DNA of 64,000 bases. Source: an uncultured Corynebacterium sp. (GTDB taxonomy: Bacteria; Actinomycetota; Actinomycetes; Mycobacteriales; Mycobacteriaceae). Within the stretch, counting starts at the first letter, position 1. Each line of letters opens with the position of its first letter. The notes beneath the pieces were generated by a model. The model was given only the letters and a program-made list of their open reading frames with translations. It was not told the origin of the DNA and made no database searches. This document shows positions 7,890 through 15,347 of this stretch, in pieces. The stretch covers positions 15,607 to 79,606 of the forward strand of contig CAMIPB010000008.1 in assembly GCA_946223355.1 (NCBI GenBank). Reading direction: 5' to 3'. The position numbers and the translations under genes were made by a program.

Positions 7890-9092
7890 ATGACATACGA
7901 CTATGTCATCGGGATGGATGTCGGCAAATATTTCCACCATGCCTGCATCCTCGATTCAGGTGGCAATCAAGTCCTATCTAAACGCGTTAATCAGCACGAG
8001 TACTCTCTGCGGAAGCTCTTCAATTGCTACGCAACCAATGAAGCCAAAACGCTCGTCGTAGTTGACCAGCCGAACAATATCGGGCGGCTGACCGTCGCGG
8101 TCGCGCAAGATATCGGCGTAGACGTTCGCTATCTACCCGGACTAACTATGCGACAGCTATCACGTATTCATGCTGGTAGTTCCAAAACTGACGTCCGTGA
8201 TGCTTACATCATCGCTTACGCTGGGAAATATCTTCCGGAATCACTACGCCAAGTCGACCGAGTAGAAGAAGCTTTCATCCAGCTAAAGGTTCTCAACGGC
8301 ATCGATGAAGACCTAGCACGGTCCTATACGCGGCTAATCAACCAAATCCGTTCCGCACTGGTTGGAACATATCCCGAATTTGAACATGTGCTGCGTGGGC
8401 AGATGATTCACCGGAAATGGATCTTGCACCTGCTAGCCAAATACGGAGGACCGTCAAAGATCAAGCGCTTAGGCAAAGCCCGGGTTAATGCCTTTGCACG
8501 CAAGCATCGTGCACGTAATCCCGAACCAGTTACTCACGCAATATTTGCCGCCATTGCTGGCCAATCAGTCCAGATCGCAGGTGCGAAATACGCCGAGTTA
8601 GGTGTGGCCATGTCGACAAAAGATGCGCTGCTTAAACTTGAGCATCGCAAAGAAATAGGAGCCAAAGTCACCGAGCTCATCGACGAAATCCCGCAAACAC
8701 AACTACTTCTATCCATGCCCGGGATAGGACCAAGATCCGCTGCACAAATCCTCATGACGGTTGGCGATATGTCCGATTTTCCTACCGCCGGTCATCTGGC
8801 TTCCTATGCTGGGCTATCGCCTAAGACCAACCAATCCGGGACATCGATTATGTCCAATTCGCTCAACCGCGCCGGAAACAAGAAATTAAAGAACGCCCTA
8901 TGGCAATCGTCTTTTGCATCGATCAGATTCCACGAGCGTTCACGACAATTCTACGAACGAAAGCGAAACGAAGGCAAAAGGCATAACGCCGCAGTCGTAG
9001 CCCTAGCGCGCAGAAGGCTCAACGTCTTGTTCGCCATGATGAAAAATCGCGAGTTCTACCGCGAGCCCCAGTCGGAGGTCGCCGCCGCATAA
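7890..9092 (+). CDS. IS110-family transposase (DEDD recombinase)
   Basis: 400 aa, full length for the family. The N-terminal RuvC-like DEDD domain begins YVIGMDVGK and continues with VVVDQPNN and SKTDVRDAYIIAYAGK, carrying the acidic residues. The C-terminal Transposase_20 domain has LLLSMPGIGPRSAAQILMTV, ASYAGLSPKTNQSG and NRAGNKKLKNALWQ, including the region of the catalytic serine. ATG 7890 is chosen because AGGAGG (7878-7883) sits 6 nt upstream; an earlier in-frame start at 7851 has no such site. No frameshift or stop is present, so it may be active. Confidence 0.95.
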   Translation: MTYDYVIGMDVGKYFHHACILDSGGNQVLSKRVNQHEYSLRKLFNCYATNEAKTLVVVDQPNNIGRLTVAVAQDIGVDVRYLPGLTMRQLSRIHAGSSKTDVRDAYIIAYAGKYLPESLRQVDRVEEAFIQLKVLNGIDEDLARSYTRLINQIRSALVGTYPEFEHVLRGQMIHRKWILHLLAKYGGPSKIKRLGKARVNAFARKHRARNPEPVTHAIFAAIAGQSVQIAGAKYAELGVAMSTKDALLKLEHRKEIGAKVTELIDEIPQTQLLLSMPGIGPRSAAQILMTVGDMSDFPTAGHLASYAGLSPKTNQSGTSIMSNSLNRAGNKKLKNALWQSSFASIRFHERSRQFYERKRNEGKRHNAAVVALARRRLNVLFAMMKNREFYREPQSEVAAA

Positions 9093-9241
9093 ACGCACCA
9101 CTACCAGCAAAGCCGATTGGGAAATCCCAATCGGCTAATACCCATGCCCGCAAAACAACACCACGGAAACAAACCAGACGCCTTGATTACCCCTTCAACC
9201 CACACCCACAAGGTTGACAAGCTATATAGGAACACCCCCCG

Positions 9242-9757
9242 ATCGAGGACCAGGGCTACCGCCAGGTCTACGGCATTAACACCGCGCAGATTTCCGAGGT
9301 GACCGGCAGGGATCTGGCGGAGGACTAAGTGCAGCTGGCCGAGGGGCAGGCCGGGGAGATCACCGCTATCCCGGTGCCCATGCTCGACCGCGGTTCGCAC
9401 TTGTCCTACGCCTTCCAGTGGATTGCCTTCGACATCATGGCCCCGCTCGGCCTGGGGTACTTTATTTGGGCGGAGATGAAGGAACGTCGCCGTGTGCGCC
9501 GCGAGGAGGCCGAGCTGGCCGACGGATCGACATCCTCGCAGCAGACCGGGGACTCTCAGGACGAAGAGACAGATTCCGACACGGTGGGCGCCCTCCGCAC
9601 CACTCACCCGGAAAATGACACCCAGGGTCTCGCCCATGCCCAAGCCACTCTTTCCGCATCCTCGGGTGCCCGTGCGCGCCTGTTGCACGACCGTTACGGC
9701 GACAGCCAGCCGAACCACTCCCGGAAATTCACCGATCCCCAGCGCGAGCGGTTCTAA
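9242..9757 (+). pseudogene. SURF1-family protein, 5'-truncated with a nonsense codon
   Basis: Only the C-terminal part remains. The frame reads IEDQGYRQVYGINTAQISEV... to AED, then a TAA at 9326-9328, then continues in the same frame as VQLAEGQAGEITAIPVP, a membrane helix (FDIMAPLGLGYFIWAEM) and a charged tail. SURF1 proteins assist cytochrome aa3 oxidase assembly and have an N-terminal and a C-terminal membrane helix. Here the N-terminal half is absent at the IS110 boundary. In intact homologues the stop position would read Tyr, so a TAC-to-TAA change is inferred. GC content is clearly higher than in rplY or pth. Confidence 0.7.
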
Positions 9758-9833
9758 CCGCAGCCTTCTGCCCAGCGCCTTTCGGCCCACTGGCACCCTT
9801 TCACGACGGCACGGGGCCAAATCCATCAAGCAT

Positions 9834-9854
9834 TTTCAATAAGCTTTCAATAAG
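9834..9854 (+). repeat. Tandem TTTCAATAAG repeat upstream of CDF gene
   Basis: TTTCAATAAG occurs at 9834-9843 and again at 9845-9854, an 11-bp period (one helical turn), 25 bp before the CDF start codon. It could be a regulator site for the metal transporter or part of its promoter; no regulator is encoded nearby. Confidence 0.4.
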
Positions 9855-9879
9855 AGTTTTTCTCGGCTAAGCTGAAGGC

Positions 9880-10788
9880 ATGAGCGCGCACCAACACGAC
9901 CATGACCCCGGCCACCGTACTGCCCCGAGCGGATCCCTCACCGCCCTGGCGGTCACCTTCGCCCTGACCGCCACCATCTTCCTGGCCCAGGTGATCGGCG
10001 GCCTCGTTTCCGGTTCGTTGGCTTTGCTGTCCGATGCGATGCATATGCTCTCGGATTCCACGGGGCTGCTCATTGCCCTGGTGGCCCTCCTCATCGGCCG
10101 TCGTGCGGCCACCCCCCGGGCCACCTACGGTTACCGCCGCGTCGAGGTGCTCGCCGCACTGGTCAATGCCGCGGTAGTCTCCGCGGTCTCGGTCTGGATC
10201 GTCATCCGCGCGGTTGGCCGGATCGGCGGCCACGAATCGATCGACACGGGCATGATGCTCGTCGTGGCGGTGGTCGGTTTGCTGGCTAACTTGATCTCCG
10301 CCCTGATTCTCATGCGCCGTCAGCATGAGAGCCTCAATATGCGCGGGGCGTACCTGCATGTGCTCTCCGACCTGGTCGGTTCGGTTGCCGTGATCATCGC
10401 CGGCCTGATCATCCAGTTCACCGGTTGGTTAGCTGCCGACACCATCGCCTCCCTGTTCATTGCCGCCCTGGTGCTGCCGCGAGCACTGCGCCTGCTGGCC
10501 GAGTCCCTCTCGGTCCTGATGAACCACACCCCCCGGGGTGTCGATACCCGCGAGGTGGAAGCCGCCCTGGTCGGCCTGCCCGGGGTCACGGCCGTGCACG
10601 ACCTGCACATCTGGAGCACCGACGGCACGAAACCGCTTGCCACCTGCCACCTGGTCGTCGACGATATGAACGTCTCCGACGGAGGGATTCTGGCCGCCGC
10701 TCAAACTCGGTTGCAAGACTTCGGCATTGAGCACTCGACTATCCAGATCGAGCAGGACGGCCACGTCCATCACGAAGAGGTCTGTTGA
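9880..10788 (+). CDS. Cation diffusion facilitator (ZitB/CzcD-like metal efflux)
   Basis: Exports Zn2+ or related divalent metals in exchange for protons. The 302 aa show a His-rich N-terminus (MSAHQHDHDPGH), six membrane helices, the helix 2 metal site LLSDAMHMLSD, the helix 5 site HVLSDLVGS, and a cytoplasmic C-terminal domain with AVHDLHIWSTDG. It ends in another His pair (GHVHHEEVC). The HxxxD/HxxD-type sites indicate zinc as the most likely substrate. GC content and codon use (many GCC/CTG/ACC) differ from the flanking core genes, so it was probably acquired with the surrounding block. Confidence 0.93.
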   Translation: MSAHQHDHDPGHRTAPSGSLTALAVTFALTATIFLAQVIGGLVSGSLALLSDAMHMLSDSTGLLIALVALLIGRRAATPRATYGYRRVEVLAALVNAAVVSAVSVWIVIRAVGRIGGHESIDTGMMLVVAVVGLLANLISALILMRRQHESLNMRGAYLHVLSDLVGSVAVIIAGLIIQFTGWLAADTIASLFIAALVLPRALRLLAESLSVLMNHTPRGVDTREVEAALVGLPGVTAVHDLHIWSTDGTKPLATCHLVVDDMNVSDGGILAAAQTRLQDFGIEHSTIQIEQDGHVHHEEVC

Positions 10789-10921
10789 TCACTCACTGCC
10801 AGAGTGGGACCCCACGGCGACGGCTTGTCCGCCCTTTTTGACCTGCTTATCACTATATTTCTGGGCTATTCTCAGTCCCCGGCCGGCCACTGGCGGCGAG
10901 GGTCCTTGGAGTGAGGATTTC

Positions 10922-11416
10922 CTATTTCTCCGCGTTTCCCCGCTCGAAGGGCAGACTCAGTTGCCGGGCGTGGAAATCAAAGTGCCAAGTCGGATAGGCG
11001 TAGACGTCCGCCACCGTCATCGCCGGGGCAAAGAACGGATCCCACCGGGTCGGAAACGCCATCTCACGTGCCAGGGAGTGCTCGGATTCCTTCTCCAGAC
11101 TGGTGGCCAGGGCGGCGGTGAGCCACCGGAGTTTCCGGGCCATGCGGTGACGGTGGTAGACCCGGGCCGCAGCCCGAGATCCCCAGTAGTTGACCCAGCC
11201 GAAGGGGCGGGTGCTGGCATTGAGCAGACGCGCGAACACCTCGCTCAGCGAGGGCGGCAGATGGCCGAAGAACTTGACCAGAGGTAGCAGTCGACGGACC
11301 ACCATATAGCCGAAGACCATGTGAAACAGCAGTTCCTCATTCGTCCACCGGGTCCCCACGCTACGGCTGCGCAGCTCGGCATCCCCAGCCCGCGCGAGGA
11401 CGTCCTCCAGGTACAC
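10922..11416 (-). CDS. DinB-like protein, probably N-terminally truncated
   Basis: 164 codons remain from GTG 11416. The sequence VYLEDVLARAGDAELR...TRWTNEELLFHMVFGYMVV resembles the DinB/YfiT four-helix-bundle superfamily, whose members bind metal and often act as thiol-dependent transferases; a specific function cannot be assigned. The reading begins inside what should be the first helix, right at the junction with the DUF559 remnant, so the true 5' end has been lost. It lacks a ribosome-binding site. High GC ties it to the CDF/SURF1 block. It may be non-functional. Confidence 0.5.
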   Translation of the reverse strand: MYLEDVLARAGDAELRSRSVGTRWTNEELLFHMVFGYMVVRRLLPLVKFFGHLPPSLSEVFARLLNASTRPFGWVNYWGSRAAARVYHRHRMARKLRWLTAALATSLEKESEHSLAREMAFPTRWDPFFAPAMTVADVYAYPTWHFDFHARQLSLPFERGNAEK

Positions 11417-11418
11417 TC

Positions 11419-11739
11419 ACCCAGGCAGGGTTCCTCCCCGCAGGCAATCAGAAAATCGGCAACTACTATTGGGACATAGTTTTGGAAAAATTTAAGGTTG
11501 CTATCGAGATTGACGGCTACGAGCATCACAATCGCGAACGTCGCTCCACGTTCATCCGTGACCGCTGGAAGGCAAACGAGGCGACCCTTTTGGGCTACAC
11601 CGTTTTGCGATATTCCGGAAGCTGCATCAAACACCACCTAGGCAAAGTCGTCGACCAAATCATTTCTGCCTGTCGACGTCGCCCAATCCTCCCTGCCCCA
11701 GTTTGGTATTGGCACACACAGTGCGTCCACACTTACTAG
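11419..11739 (+). pseudogene. DUF559 (endonuclease-like) protein, 5'-truncated
   Basis: The open frame starts without a start codon at the junction (TQAGFLPAGNQKIGNYYWDI) and continues through VLEKFKVAIEIDGYEHH, RSTFIRDRWKANEATLLG and YTVLRYSGSCIKHHLGKVV. This is the C-terminal Vsr/restriction-endonuclease-like domain of DUF559 proteins, with the E-x-D and later basic residues present. Intact members are roughly 280-300 aa, so about two thirds are missing. An internal TTG at 11482 could start a short product but is unconvincing. The break marks the right end of the imported block. Confidence 0.7.
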
Positions 11740-11808
11740 ACTTGTCACCTACCAGTGCGACCTTCAATCAACGACAGAACCACACCAGAATGTGCGAGAA
11801 TAAGGCAC

Positions 11809-12342
11809 GTGAGTGACACTATCTTGATTGTTGGCCTGGGCAACCCGGGTGCTAAATATGCAGGTACCCGACATAATATTGGACACGACGTAGCCGATGA
11901 GTTGGCGGATCGACTGTTTGCTTCGTTTTCACTGCACAAGAAAACCAACGCCTTCCTGGCAGAAGGGCGCAGCGGTGACCGAAAGGTGATCGTCGCCAAG
12001 CCTGCGTGTTTTATGAACTTGTCGGGTGGCCCTGTTTCAGCGCTGGCGAAGTATTTTTCGGTGGCACCTGCAAATATCGTCGTGGTTCACGATGAGCTCG
12101 AGCTTGACTTTGGTGTGGTTAAATTACGTCGGGGCGGCGGCGACCACGGCCATAACGGTTTGAAGTCCACCACGAAGTCCCTGGGCACTAAGGATTATCA
12201 ACGGTTGTCGGTGGGGATCGGCCGGCCGCCAGGCAGGATGGATCCAGCCAGTTTTGTACTGAAGCCCTTTGCTAAGCAGGAACAGGCTGACGTTCCGATC
12301 ATATGCGCGGACGCTGCAGATGAAATTGAAAGGTCACTATGA
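11809..12342 (+). CDS. pth: Peptidyl-tRNA hydrolase (first copy)
   Basis: Releases tRNA from prematurely dropped peptidyl-tRNA. The 177 aa carry the catalytic set: LGNPG (Asn), TRHNIGH (His) and VVHDELELDFG (Asp), plus FMNLSG and HNGLKS. GTG 11809 is used because TAAGG lies just upstream and the protein then begins at the family N-terminus. The stop overlaps the next start (ATGA at 12339-12342), so translation is coupled to the FAH-family gene. A second, longer paralogue lies at 16386. Confidence 0.93.
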   Translation: MSDTILIVGLGNPGAKYAGTRHNIGHDVADELADRLFASFSLHKKTNAFLAEGRSGDRKVIVAKPACFMNLSGGPVSALAKYFSVAPANIVVVHDELELDFGVVKLRRGGGDHGHNGLKSTTKSLGTKDYQRLSVGIGRPPGRMDPASFVLKPFAKQEQADVPIICADAADEIERSL

Positions 12343-13187
12343 AACTAGCTACAATTCGCACTCCTTCAGGAACGGTTGCGGCGCGGGTTGATTCGGCGCC
12401 ATCGCCGGCAGAACCAGGGGTGGCGTGCGCAGTTCCTGGGTACAAGGACGTGGGCGAACTCTTGCTTTCCGACGACCCCCTGCACCACGCCGAGAGCGCC
12501 ACCCTGGCACTGGAGTTTTTGTGGACTGACCTAGCACCTGTAATTCCGCGCCCGGAGAAAATTATCTGCGTAGGGCTCAACTATGCAAGGCATATTCGGG
12601 AGATGAACCGTGAGTTTCCGGATCACCCGACCTTGTTTATAAAATTCGCGGATGCGCTAACGGGCCCGTTTGATGACGTGGTAATTCCGCCTCGAGCGCA
12701 AGCTAAGTTGGATTACGAAGGTGAGTTGGCTGTGGTCATTGGGACCCGGGCGCATGAAGTATCACGCGAGGATTCACTGGATTTTGTTGCGGGTTACTCG
12801 ATCATGAATGATTACACGCTGCGTGATTTTCAGCGTCGCACGTCGCAGTTTCATCAGGGTAAGTCCTTTTATCGCACGGCCGGTTTTGGTCCCTGGCTAA
12901 CGACCTCTGACGAGTGGGCGCCTGGCTCTGGCGCGATGCTTACGACAACGGTCGACGGGCAAGTCCGTCAGCATGACAACACTGACGACTTGATCTTTTC
13001 TGTTGCTGAACTGGTGGAATTCTGTTCGCATCTCTACCCGCTTAATCCCGGTGACGTAATTGTTACAGGAACCCCGGAAGGTGTGGGTTTTGCACGCGAC
13101 CCCCAGGCATTCTTGCAGGACAAGCAGGTTGTTCGTATCGCGATAGAGGGGTTGGGACACGTCGCCAACCAGACGATTTTCAGTTAA
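12339..13187 (+). CDS. Fumarylacetoacetate hydrolase (FAH) family protein
   Basis: 282 aa with the FAH fold: IICVGLNYARHIREM, the metal-binding EGELAVVIG and SIMNDYTLRDFQ, GKSFYRTAGFGPWLTT, and GDVIVTGTPEGVGF. These residues bind Mg2+/Ca2+ and the beta-diketo or oxaloacetate-type substrate. Family members act as acylpyruvases, oxaloacetate decarboxylases or hydroxyhepta-dienedioate isomerases; no aromatic-degradation operon is nearby, so the substrate is open. It overlaps pth by 4 bp and is the likely second gene of that operon. Confidence 0.9.
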   Translation: MKLATIRTPSGTVAARVDSAPSPAEPGVACAVPGYKDVGELLLSDDPLHHAESATLALEFLWTDLAPVIPRPEKIICVGLNYARHIREMNREFPDHPTLFIKFADALTGPFDDVVIPPRAQAKLDYEGELAVVIGTRAHEVSREDSLDFVAGYSIMNDYTLRDFQRRTSQFHQGKSFYRTAGFGPWLTTSDEWAPGSGAMLTTTVDGQVRQHDNTDDLIFSVAELVEFCSHLYPLNPGDVIVTGTPEGVGFARDPQAFLQDKQVVRIAIEGLGHVANQTIFS

Positions 13188-13222
13188 AGGCAAGCTAGAG
13201 GAAAGTTAACGCCCCTACGGTG

Positions 13223-13254
13223 GTAATCACTTCAATAAATTAAGGAGTGATTAC
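13223..13254 (+). promoter_or_regulatory. Palindrome enclosing the ribosome-binding site of the PepSY lipoprotein gene
   Basis: GTAATCACT (13223-13231) and AGTGATTAC (13246-13254) are perfect 9-bp arms around a 14-nt loop. AAGGAG (13242-13247) lies at the loop/stem edge, one to two bases before the start ATG 13256 is reached by the 3' arm. It could act as an RNA hairpin modulating translation or as a dimeric repressor site. Confidence 0.5.
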
Positions 13255-13255
13255 T

Positions 13256-13699
13256 ATGAAGAAAAAGTTTTTAGCAACCGCCGTATCCCTCGCATGCTTG
13301 GTTCCTGCAGCTGTAGCGTGCTCTGAGTCAGAGGACGCCGCCAACAAGGCCGGCGAGGCTGGCTCGTCCATAGTTGGTGAGGCCAAGGATTCCGTTGCCG
13401 CAGGCCAGTCTGACTCCGCACAGTCCGACGATGATGACGCGGACGATACTGACGACGCGGCTGAAAATTCCGCAAAGAACGCCCAGACCAAGGTTGATGA
13501 CAAGAAGGCTTTGTCCATCGCGCTGAAAGACGCGGGCATCAAGGAAGCAGACGCGACCGAAAAGGAAGCCGAGAAGGACTCTCAGAAGGGCAAGGTCATT
13601 TGGGAAGTTAGCTTTAAGTCCGGCGGTCAGGAATATGACTACGACATCGACGCTGAGACTGGCGACGTCCTCAATAAAAAGAACGAAAAAGACGACTAG
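13256..13699 (+). CDS. PepSY-domain lipoprotein
   Basis: A secreted, probably lipid-anchored protein of 147 aa. Residues 1-22 form a signal peptide with KKK and a lipobox (VPAAVAC). A very acidic, Ala/Asp/Ser-rich linker follows (roughly 25-85). The C-terminal part (KALSIALKDAGIKEADA...WEVSFKSGGQEYDYDIDAETGDVL) matches the PepSY/YpmB-type beta domain, found in inhibitors and sensors of the cell surface. ATG 13256 is chosen from AAGGAG 9 nt upstream; a GTG at 13247 overlaps that site and is rejected. Function unknown. Confidence 0.82.
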   Translation: MKKKFLATAVSLACLVPAAVACSESEDAANKAGEAGSSIVGEAKDSVAAGQSDSAQSDDDDADDTDDAAENSAKNAQTKVDDKKALSIALKDAGIKEADATEKEAEKDSQKGKVIWEVSFKSGGQEYDYDIDAETGDVLNKKNEKDD

Positions 13700-13761
13700 A
13701 CAACTAGGCTGACTATCTCTCGTTAAAGAGTTTGCCTAGCCCTCTTTGATCCGTAACAAAG

Positions 13762-13803
13762 AAAACCCTCTGGGCGCCAATATCAATGGCCCCGGAGGGT
13801 TTT
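13762..13803. terminator. Bidirectional terminator between PepSY gene and gapX
   Basis: AAAACCCTC (13762-13770) and GAGGGTTTT (13795-13803) form a 9-bp stem with further GGG/CCC pairing inside. A-tract and T-tract are on opposite sides, so it can serve both convergent genes. Confidence 0.8.
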
Positions 13804-13825
13804 CGCTCTTAAAAACGCGGAAGGT

Positions 13826-15277
13826 TTATAGCTCCGACGGAGAGACGCGCTTTGGCAGAACTACTGGGCGTGCGCCTGCGAGTTCTTCAACGATACGTAC
13901 GACTTGGTTGGAGTAGCCGAACTCGTTGTCGTACCACACGTAGAGCACGAGGTGCTTGCCGGACGCGATCGTCGCAAGACCATCGACGATGCCAGCGTGA
14001 GTGGTGCCGATAAAGTCCGAGGACACAACCTCTGGGGACGCGATGTAGCTGATCTGCTGGCGCAGATCAGAGTGCAAAGAAACATTGCGGAGGAAATCGT
14101 TGATCTCGTCCTTGTCTGCTTCCTTTTCTAGCTCTAGGTTCAATACGGCCATGGATACGTTTGGGGTAGGTACGCGAATTGCGTTACCAGTGAGCTTGCC
14201 CTCGAACTCAGGAACTGCCTTGGCTACTGCCTTTGCAGCACCAGTAGCAGTAAGAACCATGTTGAGGCCGGCGGCGCGTCCACGACGGTCAGCCTTGTGG
14301 AAGTTGTCAATCAGGTTTTGGTCGTTGGTGAAGGAGTGTGCGGTCTCCACGTGGCCGTGTGCAACACCGTAACGGTCATTGATGACCTTCAGGACTGGGG
14401 TAATACCATTGGTGGTGCAGGATGCTGCAGAAAGTATCTTGTCCTCGTCCACGATATCGGAGTGGTTGATGCCGTAGACGATGTTCTTGATGTCGCCTTT
14501 GCCTGGAGCGGTGAGCAATACGCGTTCAACACCCTTGGACTCTAGGTGCTGTCCCAAGCCGTCGCGGTCGCGCCATGCACCGGTGTTGTCGACAACAATT
14601 GCGTCGTTGATTCCGTAGGAGGTGTAGTCGATTTCCGCTGGATTGTTCGCGTAAATCATCTGAATCTTGGTGCCGTTTGCCCAGATGACCTCGTTCGCCT
14701 CATCTACATCGATGGTGCCGTTGAATGCTCCATGAACAGAATCGCGGCGCAGCAAAGAAGCACGCTTGATAATGTCGCCGTCACCCTTCTTACGTACAAC
14801 GATGGCACGCAAACGGACTCCGCCGTAGTCGGCCTCGCGAGCGACCAAGATACGGGCGAGCAGGCGGCCAATGCGGCCAAAGCCATAGAGGACAACGTCG
14901 CGTGGCTCGTTCTTTGCGCCGGATCCAACAACTTCGGACAGCTCGGATTCGAGGTAGCCGCGCAGGTCAGTAGAACCAGACTCTGCGAAGCCCTGTGCCA
15001 GGCGGCCCAGGTCAATGCTGGAAGTTCCCAGGTTCATGTCTACGAGCTCACGCAGAATTGGCAGGGTTTCAGCGGTGTTCAGTTCGCGCTCGGTAATACG
15101 ACGCGCGTACTTGTGGGACTTGATGATGTCGATGTCGGTAACGCCAACCAAAAAGCGGCCAAAGATGGAAGTCACAACGTTGTTGTTGCGGTGCAGCTGG
15201 TGGATGAGCGGGATCATCTCCTGCGCATTTTCTACTCGCTGGTTCCAGTCCAAATGGCCTGCGGTGTTATCGCTCAC
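13826..15277 (-). CDS. gapX: Large glyceraldehyde-3-phosphate dehydrogenase (GapB/GapX type)
   Basis: Interconverts glyceraldehyde-3-phosphate and 1,3-bisphosphoglycerate. At 483 aa it is much longer than classical GAPDH (~335): an N-terminal extension of about 125 residues precedes the Rossmann motif VVLYGFGRIGRLLAR. The catalytic SAASCTTNGITPVLK and the C-terminal WYDNEFGYSNQVVRI are intact. In C. glutamicum this second enzyme works in the gluconeogenic direction; the same is inferred here. GTG 15277 is chosen from AAAGGA upstream; an in-frame ATG at 15307 would add ten residues. Confidence 0.92.
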   Translation of the reverse strand: MSDNTAGHLDWNQRVENAQEMIPLIHQLHRNNNVVTSIFGRFLVGVTDIDIIKSHKYARRITERELNTAETLPILRELVDMNLGTSSIDLGRLAQGFAESGSTDLRGYLESELSEVVGSGAKNEPRDVVLYGFGRIGRLLARILVAREADYGGVRLRAIVVRKKGDGDIIKRASLLRRDSVHGAFNGTIDVDEANEVIWANGTKIQMIYANNPAEIDYTSYGINDAIVVDNTGAWRDRDGLGQHLESKGVERVLLTAPGKGDIKNIVYGINHSDIVDEDKILSAASCTTNGITPVLKVINDRYGVAHGHVETAHSFTNDQNLIDNFHKADRRGRAAGLNMVLTATGAAKAVAKAVPEFEGKLTGNAIRVPTPNVSMAVLNLELEKEADKDEINDFLRNVSLHSDLRQQISYIASPEVVSSDFIGTTHAGIVDGLATIASGKHLVLYVWYDNEFGYSNQVVRIVEELAGARPVVLPKRVSPSEL

Positions 15278-15347
15278 GGGATCATTCCTTTTCACATGTG
15301 GGGGCAAAATGAATTGTCCCCCAAATTCTACATCGTCACTGTCTCGA

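Larger units (their letters stand above)
7540..9238 (+). mobile_element. IS110-family insertion sequence (ends approximate)
   Basis: Contains one DEDD transposase gene, preceded by about 350 bp of non-coding DNA and followed by about 145 bp. IS110 elements lack terminal inverted repeats, so the ends cannot be fixed from one copy. The right end must lie before about 9240, where SURF1-like coding sequence begins. The right end carries TTGACA (9214-9219) directed outward, as expected for elements that rebuild a promoter when their ends join in a circular intermediate. The long 5' non-coding arrangement fits the IS110 rather than the IS1111 subgroup. Confidence 0.75.
9239..11416. other. GC-rich imported block adjoining the IS110 element
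   Basis: Composition changes at about 9240 to visibly higher GC and back at about 11416. The block contains gene pieces at both edges: SURF1 lacking its 5' half on the left, and a DinB-like gene lacking its 5' end on the right, with an intact CDF transporter between. At 11416-11419 it abuts a DUF559 gene that has lost its 5' part. The pattern indicates an insertion with deletion at the target, probably linked to the neighbouring IS. The 123 bp between SURF1 and CDF hold only the repeat at 9834-9854. Confidence 0.65.
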
